Shown: piece by piece, positions 33,360-42,673 of the stretch
How the letters are laid out: every line of letters begins with the position of its first letter
How positions within the stretch are numbered: position 1 is the stretch's first letter
Assembly (NCBI GenBank): GCA_964643885.1
Contig: CAZXUI010000019.1
Coordinates: 1 to 62,122, forward strand
Reading direction: 5' to 3'
Source: CAADGL01 sp964643885
Lineage (GTDB): Bacteria; Planctomycetota; Phycisphaerae; UBA1845; Fen-1342
Length of the DNA stretch: 62,122 bases
The notes under the pieces: generated by a model
What the model saw: only the letters and a program-made list of their open reading frames with translations
The model's database searches: none
Told to the model about the DNA's origin: nothing
Made by a program: the position numbers and the translations under genes

Positions 33360-34304
33360 TTACTGGTGGATCAAGAGCTCGACGAACGGGTCGAGACCGA
33401 AATCGTCGACCCGCCCGTCCTGGTTGGTGTCGCCCTGGACGCCGTCGGAATCGGGCGACGCAGTGCCATCGCCGGCAGGGTCGCGCAATTCGAGGACGAA
33501 GGGGTCGACGAGCGGGTCGATGTCGAAATTGTTTGCGGCGTGGTCACCGTCGACCTCGCCGCGGGAACGCGCAGGGCGGCCGACAACGGCCAAGCCTTCC
33601 ATCATCCAGATGTAGTCCTGAGACGTCGCAACGTAGGTCGCTTGGCCCGTCGCAATGTCCAGCGTGAAGATGCGACCATCGTTGATGGCCCACAGAATGT
33701 CCGTCTGCGGGTCGAAGTCACAGCCGCAGTCTCCGTACGTCTCGACGCCCAGGAATCCAACCAGGCTCAGTTGGCCGGTCGCGAGGTCGACGGAGTAGAG
33801 CGCCTGCGCCGTAAAATCGGCGGCGAAGGCCTGCCCATGTCGGTTGATCGCCAGGCAGTCGGCAGAAGTCCACGGACTGGAGCCGATCAGCGTCGCGCCG
33901 CGCTGTGGTTCGATCTCGTAGAGCCAGTTCCCCGGCCCCGCTTGTGGTGTGTAGGCCTGGAGGTTGTAGAGCTTGCCCGTCGTCGGGTCATATCCGAGTC
34001 CGGCGTCAATTCCCTGACGATCGGGCGTGAACTGCACGCGGAAGCCCGGCGGTTGGGTGATGTCCCACACCTCCTCGATGGTCCCACCGATGGCGATGAT
34101 GCGGTCGCCAACCGCCGTGATCCCCTCAGAATCCCACAGCCCGACTTGGCCCAGATTCTCGACCGCGCCGGTGGACAGGTCCACGCGATACATGTCCTGG
34201 CGGGGCTGGTAGTCCGATTGAACGAAATATCCGATTGGCCCGTCCGACCGCGCGCTCGGCACAAGTCCGAGTGCGACGAGGGCGACAATCCACGCAGGTC
34301 GCAT
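33360..34304 (-). CDS. Exported beta-propeller-like protein with degenerate EF-hand tail
   Basis: 314-residue protein with a signal peptide (MRPAWIVALVALGLVPSARS). Residues 22-250 form propeller-like repeats (MYRVDLSTGAVENLGQVGL, LYSVDLATGQLSLVGFLGV, IFTLDIATGQATYVATSQDY), similar to DUF4394/PQQ-like propellers. The tail (NNFDIDPLVDPFVLEL, DTNQDGRVDDFGLDPFVELL) has two EF-hand-like loops but not the cysteine-bracketed form of its neighbours. GGAGG before the ATG at 34304 fixes the start; the frame continues upstream without similarity. It lies 20 bp after a PEP-CTERM gene and is probably in the same operon. Confidence 0.78.
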   Translation of the reverse strand: MRPAWIVALVALGLVPSARSDGPIGYFVQSDYQPRQDMYRVDLSTGAVENLGQVGLWDSEGITAVGDRIIAIGGTIEEVWDITQPPGFRVQFTPDRQGIDAGLGYDPTTGKLYNLQAYTPQAGPGNWLYEIEPQRGATLIGSSPWTSADCLAINRHGQAFAADFTAQALYSVDLATGQLSLVGFLGVETYGDCGCDFDPQTDILWAINDGRIFTLDIATGQATYVATSQDYIWMMEGLAVVGRPARSRGEVDGDHAANNFDIDPLVDPFVLELRDPAGDGTASPDSDGVQGDTNQDGRVDDFGLDPFVELLIHQ

Positions 34305-34324
34305 ATTGGAACCTCCTGTTTTGG

Positions 34325-35203
34325 TCACGAGCATGCGGTGCGCTCGCGTCGCCGATAAACGAGCGCCAGCGCCCCGAGCAAGGTCGCGAATGCCGTCGCC
34401 GGCTCGGGAACGATGCTTACGTTGTCCCAGGCCAGACGGTTGTTGATCGGGGTATTCCCGCTGCTGAACAGGCGCACGGCAGACGGCAGCGGCCCGCTCG
34501 GGCTCTCGCCGCCGCGCAGATACCAGTCGGTGGGGAAGGCGTCCGCCGTCTCTCCTGTGTGCAGGTCCGTGAGTGACACGCCGATTACTTGGTTCGACGT
34601 GAAATCCACCGTGATGGATTGCCTGTACCAATGATTGTACTGAAGATTCTCCCAGGCAGGTCCCGGACTCTGATCCACAAATGCCCCGCCAAAGGCGTTA
34701 AACACATCGAACCGAGCCCGCGCGCCGCCGAGGGGATTCAGGCGATCGATCCAGCGCAGGCTCGCGATAAACGAGCGGCTCGTCGCCGAGTCCTGGAGCG
34801 AAAAGCTCCCGATCGGTTCGGCGCCAGGTTCGATCTCCCGCACGTTCGCCGCCATGTCGTAGGAAATCACCCACACGTCGCGCTCCGCGAAGTTCACGTC
34901 GTGCTGTCCACGCACCGACGTGAACGTCTCCGTGAACATCGAAGCGAACTGACTTCCACCGCCCGGATTCTGGACGAACCCGAGCGCGTTATCAGCATAC
35001 GTGTACACGCGGTAGTCCAGCGACCCGCCCACCGGAATGTACCAGCCGTCCTGGCCCGCAAGCCCCACTCCGGACGGCGCTCCGCTGTAGACCGGCGGTT
35101 CGAAGTCGGCGGTGAAGTCACCATAGGCCACCTCCGATCCGGCAAGTGCTACGAGCGACAAACAGGTTCCGAGCAGCGACGTGGGGTTGAAAGCGTTCTT
35201 CAT
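34325..35203 (-). CDS. PEP-CTERM sorting-domain protein
   Basis: 292-residue exported protein with an N-terminal signal (LLGTCLSLVALAGSEVAYG) and a PEP-CTERM tail: VPEPATAFATLLGALALVYRRR, i.e. VPEP motif, hydrophobic helix and basic end. PEP-CTERM proteins are cleaved and handled by an exosortase in the envelope; no exosortase is in the window. The body is a jelly-roll-like sandwich of the kind seen in concanavalin-type PEP-CTERM proteins (QDGWYIPVGGSLDYRVY, WENLQYNHWYRQSITVDF). GGAGGAACGG precedes the ATG at 35203. A good promoter lies at 35285-35313. Confidence 0.86.
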   Translation of the reverse strand: MKNAFNPTSLLGTCLSLVALAGSEVAYGDFTADFEPPVYSGAPSGVGLAGQDGWYIPVGGSLDYRVYTYADNALGFVQNPGGGSQFASMFTETFTSVRGQHDVNFAERDVWVISYDMAANVREIEPGAEPIGSFSLQDSATSRSFIASLRWIDRLNPLGGARARFDVFNAFGGAFVDQSPGPAWENLQYNHWYRQSITVDFTSNQVIGVSLTDLHTGETADAFPTDWYLRGGESPSGPLPSAVRLFSSGNTPINNRLAWDNVSIVPEPATAFATLLGALALVYRRRERTACS

Positions 35204-35284
35204 CTCCGTTCCTCCAGCGCCCAAAAGACATGTGGGGCCCGCGGGCCCAGGGCGATGGCCCGGCGAGCAGGTTCGACATAGGCG

Positions 35285-35313
35285 AGGTTAACAGGTGGCG
35301 AGCGCAGCGTCAA
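35285..35313 (-). promoter_or_regulatory. sigma70-type promoter for the PEP-CTERM/propeller operon
   Basis: Read on the minus strand: TTGACG (plus coordinates 35308-35313), 17-bp spacer, TAACCT (35285-35290), about 80 bp before the start at 35203. An AGAATATTCT palindrome lies just upstream at 35324-35333. Confidence 0.6.
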
Positions 35314-35563
35314 TCGCAATTTCAGAATATTCTCAGAATATCTTATCGCCGAGCTTGCAGGGTCGGCCGCAGGCGAGCTAGGATCGAAGCAGGATCGGGA
35401 TCGTAAGGTTCGGCGATCGCGAGCGCGAGCGCGGGGCCGCGGGGAGCTCGTACTGTGGTGTCGCAGCTGCGAAACGGCGCGTTGTCAGCGCACCGTCGGA
35501 ATTCCGGCGGCCCTGCTCGACCGAGGCGGCAACGTACGCATCGTACGGATAGCTCAGTCTGGC
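35314..35563. other. Divergent spacer upstream of the helix-turn-helix gene
   Basis: About 250 bp without a gene; together with the promoter it forms a 360-bp divergent region. It contains the AGAATATTCT palindrome. A stretch resembling a tRNA D-arm near 35545 does not fold into a tRNA. Confidence 0.4.
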
Positions 35564-36895
35564 ATGAAGTACTCAATGGGATGTGTGCTCGTGGGACGAA
35601 CTGAATTGAACCGCCGTACGCGGACGACTCGCAAAAGAGTCGTTTCGCCGCCTGATGAGAGTCAGCGCGAAACGGTTGTGCCGCTCGAGCATCGGGTCCG
35701 CGCTTTGGCAATGGCCCTGCACGAAGCGATTCGTAACGTGGTGCAGCAGGCGGGGCGCGAGTGTCGGAATCAGGCCGACTATCAGCGATCATTCGGTTTG
35801 AGCCAGCCCGCCGTCAGCCGCCTGCTGGCTGCCGTCCGCCTGAAAGACCCGTTGGCCGCGCTGCGCGCGATGCCCGGGTCGACCGGACTGCGGCGAATGC
35901 TGCGTTTCGCCGAAAGGGCCGGCGTTGATCGCGGCTCGGTCCAGCGGGCGTCGATGGCGCTGGAGCAACTTGCGCGGTTGATGGAGCGCGAGATCGGCGG
36001 GCGGGCCGAGTTGGACGCGTTGCTGACGGCCTGGCTGCCGGAAGCGCGAGAGAGATTCCAATCGAGTCAGAAGCAGACGATTTTCAAGGCAATGAGCAAT
36101 CTCAAGGGCGTGCTGCTGGAGTTGAACCTCGTCAACGTGCTGCTCTGGCCCTCGGCAGATCCAGAGTGGCACGACGCCGCCTCGATCGAAATCCGGCACG
36201 GTCTGCGGCGGCTTCGCCCGGGCATGCCGCTACGTTTCCTCAGCATGTTCTTCAAGCCCGAAGAGCAGATCGCACCGACGCGGCGAACGCTGGACGGAAA
36301 GCCACTCGACCCGCGGCGCGGGCCGGCGCTGCTGGAACCGTACTGTAGCGTCCCCCTGCCGAACGTACGCGTGGAGCAGGAAGGCGACCGGCTGACGTAT
36401 GTGCTCGAGGAGCGCGGCATCGGGCTGGCGTCGGCCGTGGACCTCGTAGATTGCGAGGTATTCTTGCGGTCCTACGTGGGCTTCGACCCGGGCGACGGCC
36501 GCTTGCGAGGCGGCGGCGCCATCGTCGAGCTTCCCACGCGTACACTGATCGTCGATGTGCTGCTGCACGAGAACGTGTGGCCCGCGGCGCAGCCCAAGCT
36601 GCTGGTGTACGACACACACGTCCGTGGCGTAGCCGATCCGAACGATCCGAGCCGCGACTGCGACCGGCTGGAAGTCGCCGAGACCGTGCAAGATATGGGC
36701 GTCGGCGTGGAGCGGTTTCGCGTGCCAGAGGTCGCCGAGTACGTGAACATGATCTCCGACGCGTGTACGAAACTGGGCTGGGACGGGTCGAAGTTTCGTG
36801 GATACCGATGCCGAATTGAGTATCCGCTTTCGGGATCTCAGGTGCTCATACAATTCGTCCCGCCGCGTCCCCCGCGCGGAAGTCAAGCCCGATAA
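35564..36895 (+). CDS. Unknown protein with N-terminal helix-turn-helix-like segment
   Basis: About 443 residues, cytoplasmic (no signal or membrane segment). Residues 65-95 (QADYQRSFGLSQPAVSRLLA) look like a helix-turn-helix, so DNA binding is possible. A long helical region follows (to about 170), then a beta-rich domain to the end with VELPTRTLIVDVLLHENVW and a cysteine-poor C-terminus. I do not recognise the family. The ATG at 35564 has no ribosome-binding site; a GTG at 35582 is an alternative. It stands alone between exported-protein operons and may regulate them (inference from position only). Confidence 0.68.
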   Translation: MKYSMGCVLVGRTELNRRTRTTRKRVVSPPDESQRETVVPLEHRVRALAMALHEAIRNVVQQAGRECRNQADYQRSFGLSQPAVSRLLAAVRLKDPLAALRAMPGSTGLRRMLRFAERAGVDRGSVQRASMALEQLARLMEREIGGRAELDALLTAWLPEARERFQSSQKQTIFKAMSNLKGVLLELNLVNVLLWPSADPEWHDAASIEIRHGLRRLRPGMPLRFLSMFFKPEEQIAPTRRTLDGKPLDPRRGPALLEPYCSVPLPNVRVEQEGDRLTYVLEERGIGLASAVDLVDCEVFLRSYVGFDPGDGRLRGGGAIVELPTRTLIVDVLLHENVWPAAQPKLLVYDTHVRGVADPNDPSRDCDRLEVAETVQDMGVGVERFRVPEVAEYVNMISDACTKLGWDGSKFRGYRCRIEYPLSGSQVLIQFVPPRPPRGSQAR

Positions 36896-37270
36896 CCCCA
36901 ACCTAGTGGGTCAGAATCATGCGCGCACTTGACCCAATTCCCACCCACGCACCTGCTCCCGCTCCAACACGCCCCGGCGCCGTGTCGACTCGCGGGGTGC
37001 CCGCCTAAAACCACCTACACACCTCGCGCGACGCGCGCTTCGCGAGCCCGGACCCGCACCCGACACTCCTGGTTTAGTCACCACCCCGCCCCCGCATATT
37101 CACTTTCAGGCCCCCACGCCTGCAACTATCTGCAATTCTTTGCAGCCGACCCCCGCCGCCGGCCGATCTCTCTCCCGTACGCGACGGTTCGGAGGGCCGC
37201 GCGGCACAGACGTGAACAGGGCCGCCGCATGAACCTCCGACGCCTTCCCACCCTCCACAGTGAGGCCCCG
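36896..37270. other. Intergenic region with an inverted repeat
   Basis: TGGGTCA (36907-36913) and TGACCCA (36930-36936) form a 7-bp stem just after the stop codon, possibly a terminator without a T run. The remaining 330 bp holds no convincing gene; ATG 37229 could be an earlier start of the kelch gene. Confidence 0.45.
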
Positions 37271-39476
37271 ATGCCCAGACCCGCCGCCCGCCGAATGCCC
37301 CTGATCCTGCTGCTCCTCGCCCCCATCGCCAGCGCCGACCAACCCTGCCCCTGCACCGGCTGGACCGACCACACACCGCCCGGCCCCTCCCCGCGCTCCG
37401 GCGCCGCCGCGTTCTACGACGCCACGCGGAACGAAACGATCGTGGTCGGCGGCGGCGGCGAAGGCGCCTTCCTCGGACACGTTTGGCGCTGGAACGGCGT
37501 CGTCTGGCAGCCCGGACCGCCCCTGCCCACCGGCCGCTCACTGCACTCGGCCGTCTTCGACACCCACCGCGGCCGGGGCGTTCTCTTCGGCGGCAACCAG
37601 TCGTTCAACGCCACGGCCGAATACGACGGCTCGTCGTGGACCGTCTTCGACACTCCGAACAACCCGAACGACCCGTCGGCGAACCTGACGCGAGTTGCGT
37701 CGGCGATGGCATTCGACGAGTCGGCCGGCCTGACGCTGCTGTTCGGCGGCAGCGGGCCGGCCGGAATGTTCTTCCCGGCGTATCTGTGGGGCTTCGACGG
37801 GGCCGACTGGGTCCGGCTCGCGGACGAGAGCGGCGCCCCGCCGCGCCGCAAGCGGCACGCACTGGCGCACGACGCCGGGCGCGGCGTCACGCTGCTGTTC
37901 GGCGGCCGATTCGCCGACGGCGCGCCCGCCGGCGACACCTGGCTGTGGGACGGCAAGCAGTGGCAGCCGGCGACGCCGGCGCACTCCCCCTCGCCCCGCG
38001 ACAGCCACGCGCTGGCCTACGACCGCGCGCGGGGCGTGGTTGTCCTCTTCGGCGGCGCGGACACCGCGGCACTCGGCGATACGTGGGAATGGGACGGAAG
38101 CGCGTGGCGCCAGCGGCAACTCGACCACGCCCCGCCCGCCCGCTCGAAACACGTCATGACCTACGACGCCGACCGCCGCGTGATCGTGCTCTTCGGCGGA
38201 CAAAGCGAAAGCGGCCAGCCGCTCGCGGACCTCTGGGAGTACGACGGCCTGCACTGGATGCAGCGCGACACGCCCTGGCAGACGCAGCCGCCGATGCGAG
38301 CCGGCGCCTCGATTGCCTTCGACTCGCACCGCAACCGCCTCGTGCTGCACGGCGGCAGCGCCTCGACCCCCTCGATGCGCGACACGTGGGAATGGTCGCC
38401 GATGTCGCGCACCTGGACGCGCCGCACCGCCTCGGGCCCGAACGTCGGCGCACATCACGCCATGGCCTTCGACCCGCAGCGCCGCGTCGCCGTGCTCTTC
38501 GGCGGCAGCACCGGCTCGGCGGGCGGCTTTCATCAGACCTGGGAGTGGGACGGCGAGAGCTGGTTGCAGCGACAATTCGAGCGACATCCGGTCGGCCGCA
38601 GCTCGCTGGCGATGAGCTACGACAGCGCCCGCCGCGAGATCGTGCTCTTCGGTGGCTCGACCCGCGACGGACTGACCGACGACACGTGGACCTACGACGG
38701 CGCCGCCTGGACCGAATGCCAGCCGCTCGTCCGCCCGACGCCGCGCCGCGGCCACGCGATGGTCTATGACCCGCGCTCGAGAATGGTCGTGCTCTTCGGC
38801 GGCGAGACGGCCGACGGGCTCGACGCGGAAACGTGGGGCTGGGACGGCTACGAATGGCGCCTGCTGGCCACCGACGGGCCCACTCCTCGCAGCCACGCGC
38901 GGCTGGCCTACCACGCCCGCCTCGGAGAACTCGTGCTCTTCGGCGGCCGCGGTACCGCCGGTCTGTTCGAAGACACCTGGCGCTGGGATTCCGTAGCCGG
39001 GCAATGGCGGCAATGGGGCGAGATCGGCCCGGCCGCACGGCACGGACATGGCGTCGCGGCGGTGACGACGACCGGAACCATGCTCGTCGTGGGCGGGAAT
39101 CTGGCCGCGGTGGGCAGCAACTGGAGCGGCGAGACCTGGGAGTTCGGCGAGGCCTGCGGCTGCGGCGATGCGAATTGTGACGGGCGGATCGACGCTGCCG
39201 ATCGGCCGCTGTTCGAGGCAGCCGCGGCCGGCGACCTGGATCGGTACATCAAGCTGGGCGGCTCGCACGAGTGCTGGGCGCGGCGCTCCTGCTGGCAGGA
39301 TGTCAACCAGAACGGCCAGTACGATCCGGCGGATCGGGCGGTCTTTCAGGGATTCGTGCGAGCGGGTTGTGTGCAATGCCGGGGCGACCTGGACGGCGAC
39401 CGCGACGTGGATGAGGCCGATCTGGCGCTGCTGCTCTCCCTGGACGAGGGCGACCCGCGGCGCGACCTGGATGAGA
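37271..39476 (+). CDS. Secreted kelch-repeat protein, 3' end in scaffold gap
   Basis: 735 visible codons. A signal peptide (RRMPLILLLLAPIASA) is followed by about eleven kelch/galactose-oxidase-type blades with the recurrent pattern VVLFGG...LGDTWEWDGSAW and frequent SRHAMAYD-type starts, giving one or two propellers. After about residue 630 come EF-hand-like segments (GDANCDGRIDAADRPLF, DVNQNGQYDPADRAVF, GDLDGDRDVDEADLALLLSL) separated by Cys-containing linkers, a third type of dockerin-like tail. The gap truncates the tail. The start could also be ATG 37229; the one chosen begins right before the signal peptide. Confidence 0.85.
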
Positions 39477-39576
39477 NNNNNNNNNNNNNNNNNNNNNNNN
39501 NNNNNNNNNNNNNNNNNNNNNNNNNNNNNNNNNNNNNNNNNNNNNNNNNNNNNNNNNNNNNNNNNNNNNNNNNNNN
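39477..39576. other. Scaffold gap (100 N)
   Basis: Exactly 100 N; truncates the kelch-repeat gene. The 118 bp that follow to the next gene end contain no feature beyond a GGCACG/CGTGCC hairpin. Confidence 0.98.
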
Positions 39577-39694
39577 GTTGCGACCGGGCGCCCTAGCCCG
39601 CAAACAGGGTAACTTCTCGGTCACGCGCCGGCACGGATGGGTCGTGCCACGGCGCAGCAGCGCGCGGGACGAAGCCGCGCGACGGGGAACTCGC

Positions 39695-40339
39695 CTAGCG
39701 GCGTCGCAGCGACGCCACGCCCAGACCGGCGACCAGCAGGAGCAGCGAGGTCGGCTCCGGAATCGGCCCCGGCAGGAAGCCGTTGATGTTGCCGCCGCCG
39801 TCAACCACGTTGGCGTCGACGAACGCCGGGCCGAACGGGCTGCTCAGCAGCAGCACGACGCCGAAGTTGTCGATCGGCAGACCGCCGTTCAGGTAGAGGT
39901 AGAGGGCCGAATCGCCGAAATCGAACGCGGCCGTTGCCGGCACGTCGTTGGGCGACGGGTCGAAATCGGGGTCCTCGCCCAGCGACCCGATCAGGCCGCC
40001 GCTGCTGAGGTTGATCGCCATCTGGCTGACGGCGGTCGTGCTCGTCCCGCCGTTGGCGGCGCCGATGTTGTAGACCTGGTAGGCGTAGACGTAGTCGTTC
40101 GGGTCGAACGCCGGCAGGCCGGGAAACTCGTTGAACGTGCCCGCGAAATCGCCGGGGGCGAAGACGGCGTAGTCGACGTCCACGTCGAGCTGACCGCCGA
40201 CGACAGCGCCGGAGAAGTTCTCAGACCCCTGAAAACCCGCGATCGCGTTCGGCGCGTTTGCCACCACCCGGTTCGCGAAGTCGGCCAGAGCCGGACTCGC
40301 AACCACCAAGGCCCCAAGGACAGCCAAGAATCGACGCAT
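39695..40339 (-). CDS. PEP-CTERM protein, second of a paralogous pair
   Basis: 214-residue exported protein with a signal peptide (MRRFLAVLGALVVASPALA) and PEP-CTERM tail IPEPTSLLLLVAGLGVASLRRR. The core VDYAVFAPGDFAG followed by NDYVYAYQVYN is shared with the gene upstream (MDYAVFAPGDYGG, TDYVYAYQVF), showing duplication. GGAGG stands 5-6 nt before the ATG at 40339; a GTG one codon earlier is possible. The gene lies 36 bp after its paralogue. Function unknown; probably envelope or extracellular-matrix material handled by an exosortase. Confidence 0.85.
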   Translation of the reverse strand: MRRFLAVLGALVVASPALADFANRVVANAPNAIAGFQGSENFSGAVVGGQLDVDVDYAVFAPGDFAGTFNEFPGLPAFDPNDYVYAYQVYNIGAANGGTSTTAVSQMAINLSSGGLIGSLGEDPDFDPSPNDVPATAAFDFGDSALYLYLNGGLPIDNFGVVLLLSSPFGPAFVDANVVDGGGNINGFLPGPIPEPTSLLLLVAGLGVASLRRR

Positions 40340-40375
40340 CACTACCTCCTCCGAAGGGATGACCGAAATGACCCC

Positions 40376-40963
40376 TTAGCCGCGACGCCGCAGCAGAGCC
40401 AAACCGCCCGCAAGCAGTACCAGAGTCGACGGCTCGGGCAACGGGCTGGGGGCTTCGAGCTGAACTCCTGTCCCACCGTTCGCGACCGATGCACTCGCAA
40501 AGGTCGGCGGCTGAGGACTCGTGAACAATAAGACCGTCGAGTACTGACCCGGATCGACCGGCGGATTCCAGAGACTGAAGAACGACTGCGCCTGGAACGT
40601 CGGGAAACCCGCCAGCGGGTCGATCCCGCCGAGCTGCGCGTAGTTCGGGTCCGTACCCGCATTGGCCACAATCGCGCCGTCGAGAATGCCCACCGTCGTG
40701 GTCGTGTAGCGCGCGTTATTCGCGAAGACCTGATACGCGTACACATAGTCCGTGCCGCCGGACGGATCCGCCCCGCCGTAATCGCCCGGGGCGAAGACGG
40801 CGTAATCCATCGTCGCGGACACGTTACTGCCGTTGTCGAATACGACCGAGCCGGTAAAGCCGGGAATGCCGTTCGGATCCGAACCGAGGGGACCAGCCGA
40901 TGCAACCGAGCAGGCCGCCGCAGCCACCACGGACGCACAAACGCGAAGAGAGAGCGACCGCAT
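40376..40963 (-). CDS. PEP-CTERM protein, first of a paralogous pair
   Basis: 195-residue exported protein with a signal peptide (RVCASVVAAAACSVASAG) and tail LPEPSTLVLLAGGLALLRRRG, a standard PEP-CTERM anchor. The body shares the APGDYGG and DYVYAYQV core with the next gene. AGGAGGAGG immediately precedes the ATG at 40963. A well-formed promoter lies at 41043-41071. Two adjacent paralogues with the same anchor suggest they assemble together or are alternative forms. Confidence 0.86.
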   Translation of the reverse strand: MRSLSLRVCASVVAAAACSVASAGPLGSDPNGIPGFTGSVVFDNGSNVSATMDYAVFAPGDYGGADPSGGTDYVYAYQVFANNARYTTTTVGILDGAIVANAGTDPNYAQLGGIDPLAGFPTFQAQSFFSLWNPPVDPGQYSTVLLFTSPQPPTFASASVANGGTGVQLEAPSPLPEPSTLVLLAGGLALLRRRG

Positions 40964-41042
40964 TCATCCTCCTCCTTGTCTGCGAACAGTATCGGGAGAG
41001 ATTGCGATGTGATGGCGCGTTCTTTCCCGACTTCCAAGGGCG

Positions 41043-41071
41043 ATAATAGGTCTTTCGAACCGCAAAGTCAA
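41043..41071 (-). promoter_or_regulatory. sigma70 promoter of the PEP-CTERM pair
   Basis: Read on the minus strand: TTGACT (plus 41066-41071), exact 17-bp spacer, TATTAT (41043-41048), about 80 bp before the start at 40963. Confidence 0.7.
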
Positions 41072-41202
41072 CGGAAAATCAAGAATTTCCCGCCTGATAA
41101 CGTCGACGATCGTAAGGTCCGCATTTCCAAGCACATACGAGAATTCGCCCGAACCTCGACACCGCCGACCCGCCAACCCCGCACACGCACCGCCGGAATC
41201 GC

Positions 41203-41232
41203 TTGATTCTCGGTCCCTCCTCGTGGTATGGT
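41203..41232 (+). promoter_or_regulatory. sigma70-type promoter of the LVIVD-repeat gene
   Basis: TTGATT (41203-41208), 18-bp spacer, TATGGT (41227-41232), about 100 bp upstream of the start at 41340. The divergent region 40964-41339 otherwise holds no gene. Confidence 0.5.
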
Positions 41233-41339
41233 GCTCTCGTCGAGCGTTGCTCGCCGGCGATGTACGGTCTGGGAAGAAGCGTCCGACCTGCCCGTCGCGA
41301 ATCCGGCCATTCTTCTAGCTGGGTGGAAGGGAGCCACTG

Positions 41340-42557
41340 ATGGCGCGACGCCATGCCACCGAGCGGTCCGGTTTCGGGCCCACACTCCGCGTCCGGTCGC
41401 TCGCCGCCTGCTGCCTGACCATTCTGATCTGCTCGACCGGCCTCGCCGGCTCGGAGCCGATGCAATTTCAGCTCACCTTCCAAGCCCCAGGCACCGTCTA
41501 CGCGATCGAGCTCGAGCCCGACCGCGGCCTCATGTATATGGGCGACTATCGCCGCATGTGCGTGTTCGATATCGACGACCCGCTCTATCCGAAGTACATC
41601 GGCAACACCGGCTCGCTGCCGAGCGCCGTGGTCGGCCTGGCCTCCAAGAAGGCCCGCAGCGTCAGCCGCGGCTCGGCCCGCCTGGACGAGCGCCGCTTCG
41701 CCTTCGCCGCACAATTCGGGCTGGGTGTGCAGGTCCTCGACGTAACGGACCCGACCTCGCCATATCCCGCCAACGACTGGGACACCCCCGGCGCCGCGGT
41801 TGCCCTCGTCGTGCGCGAGCAGACGCTCTATATCGCGGACCGCGAGCGCGGGCTTCGTATCGTCGACGTGACGGACCCGCTCGATCAGCAACCGCTCGGC
41901 TCCCTGGACACGACGGGCATGGCCTGGGGACTCGACGTCGTCGGCCGTTACGCTTATGTCGCCGACCTGGACGGCGGATTGCTCATTATCGATGTTTCCG
42001 ACCCGCAGACACCGACGCTCGTCAGCTCCACCGATACCGGCGGTCAGACGTACAACGTGCGTGTCCGCGGCCACCTGGCCTACGTCGTGGACCTGTTCGG
42101 CGGGCTGCGGATTCTGGACGTGACCAGCGCAGAGAGCCCCACGATCGTCGGGAGCTACGACTTTCTCGACGCGTTCGATCTCGACGTTTCGGGCTGTTTC
42201 GCGTATGTCGCCGCGGCTTACGGCGGGCTGTACGCCTTCGACATCTCGAATCCGGCTGACCCCGTGGCGGTCGGCCACCTGTTTCTGCCCGGACCGCCCC
42301 CGGTCTTCTTCTGGGACGTGCGCGTCGTCGGCGACGCGCTCTACCTCGGCCTGGCGCAGTCCGGAATGGCGATCTTCCAGGTCAGCATCCTGGGCGACGT
42401 CAACGGCGACCTCACGGTCAACCTGCTCGATCTGGCAATTGTGCTGGCCAACTACAACTGCTCTAAGAACTGCGACGGAGACGCGGACGGCGACGGCGTG
42501 GTCGATTTCGCGGACCTGGCGACCGTCCTCACATACTACGGCCTCGGCTGCAACTGA
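41340..42557 (+). CDS. Exported LVIVD-repeat propeller protein with dockerin-like tail
   Basis: 405-residue protein. The signal peptide spans about residues 17-37 (LAACCLTILICSTGLAG). The body consists of LVIVD repeats forming a propeller: GLRIVDVTDPLDQQPLGSLD, GLLIIDVSDPQTPTLVSSTD, GLRILDVTSAESPTIVGSYD, GLYAFDISNPADPVAVGHL. A variant EF-hand tail (GDVNGDLTVNLLDLAIVLAN, then DADGDGVVDFADLATVL) ends YGLGCN. LVIVD proteins are bacterial surface proteins of unknown ligand. The ATG at 41340 directly precedes a twin-arginine-like basic stretch (MARRHATER); a weak GGAAGGGAG stands upstream. Confidence 0.85.
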   Translation: MARRHATERSGFGPTLRVRSLAACCLTILICSTGLAGSEPMQFQLTFQAPGTVYAIELEPDRGLMYMGDYRRMCVFDIDDPLYPKYIGNTGSLPSAVVGLASKKARSVSRGSARLDERRFAFAAQFGLGVQVLDVTDPTSPYPANDWDTPGAAVALVVREQTLYIADRERGLRIVDVTDPLDQQPLGSLDTTGMAWGLDVVGRYAYVADLDGGLLIIDVSDPQTPTLVSSTDTGGQTYNVRVRGHLAYVVDLFGGLRILDVTSAESPTIVGSYDFLDAFDLDVSGCFAYVAAAYGGLYAFDISNPADPVAVGHLFLPGPPPVFFWDVRVVGDALYLGLAQSGMAIFQVSILGDVNGDLTVNLLDLAIVLANYNCSKNCDGDADGDGVVDFADLATVLTYYGLGCN

Positions 42558-42673
42558 CCGCGGCGGTAGACATCTCCGGCCCCCACGTATAAAAGCACTG
42601 TGAGACGGGCACGCCGTCGGCTCGCCGGTCTGCGCGGCCGCGAATCCGGTCGGACCCACAGGAACGCGCCCCA

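Noticed and set aside
35536..35575. tRNA gene suggested by GATAGCTCAGTCTGG
   Set aside because: Only a D-arm-like stretch is present; no acceptor, anticodon or T arm can be folded around it.
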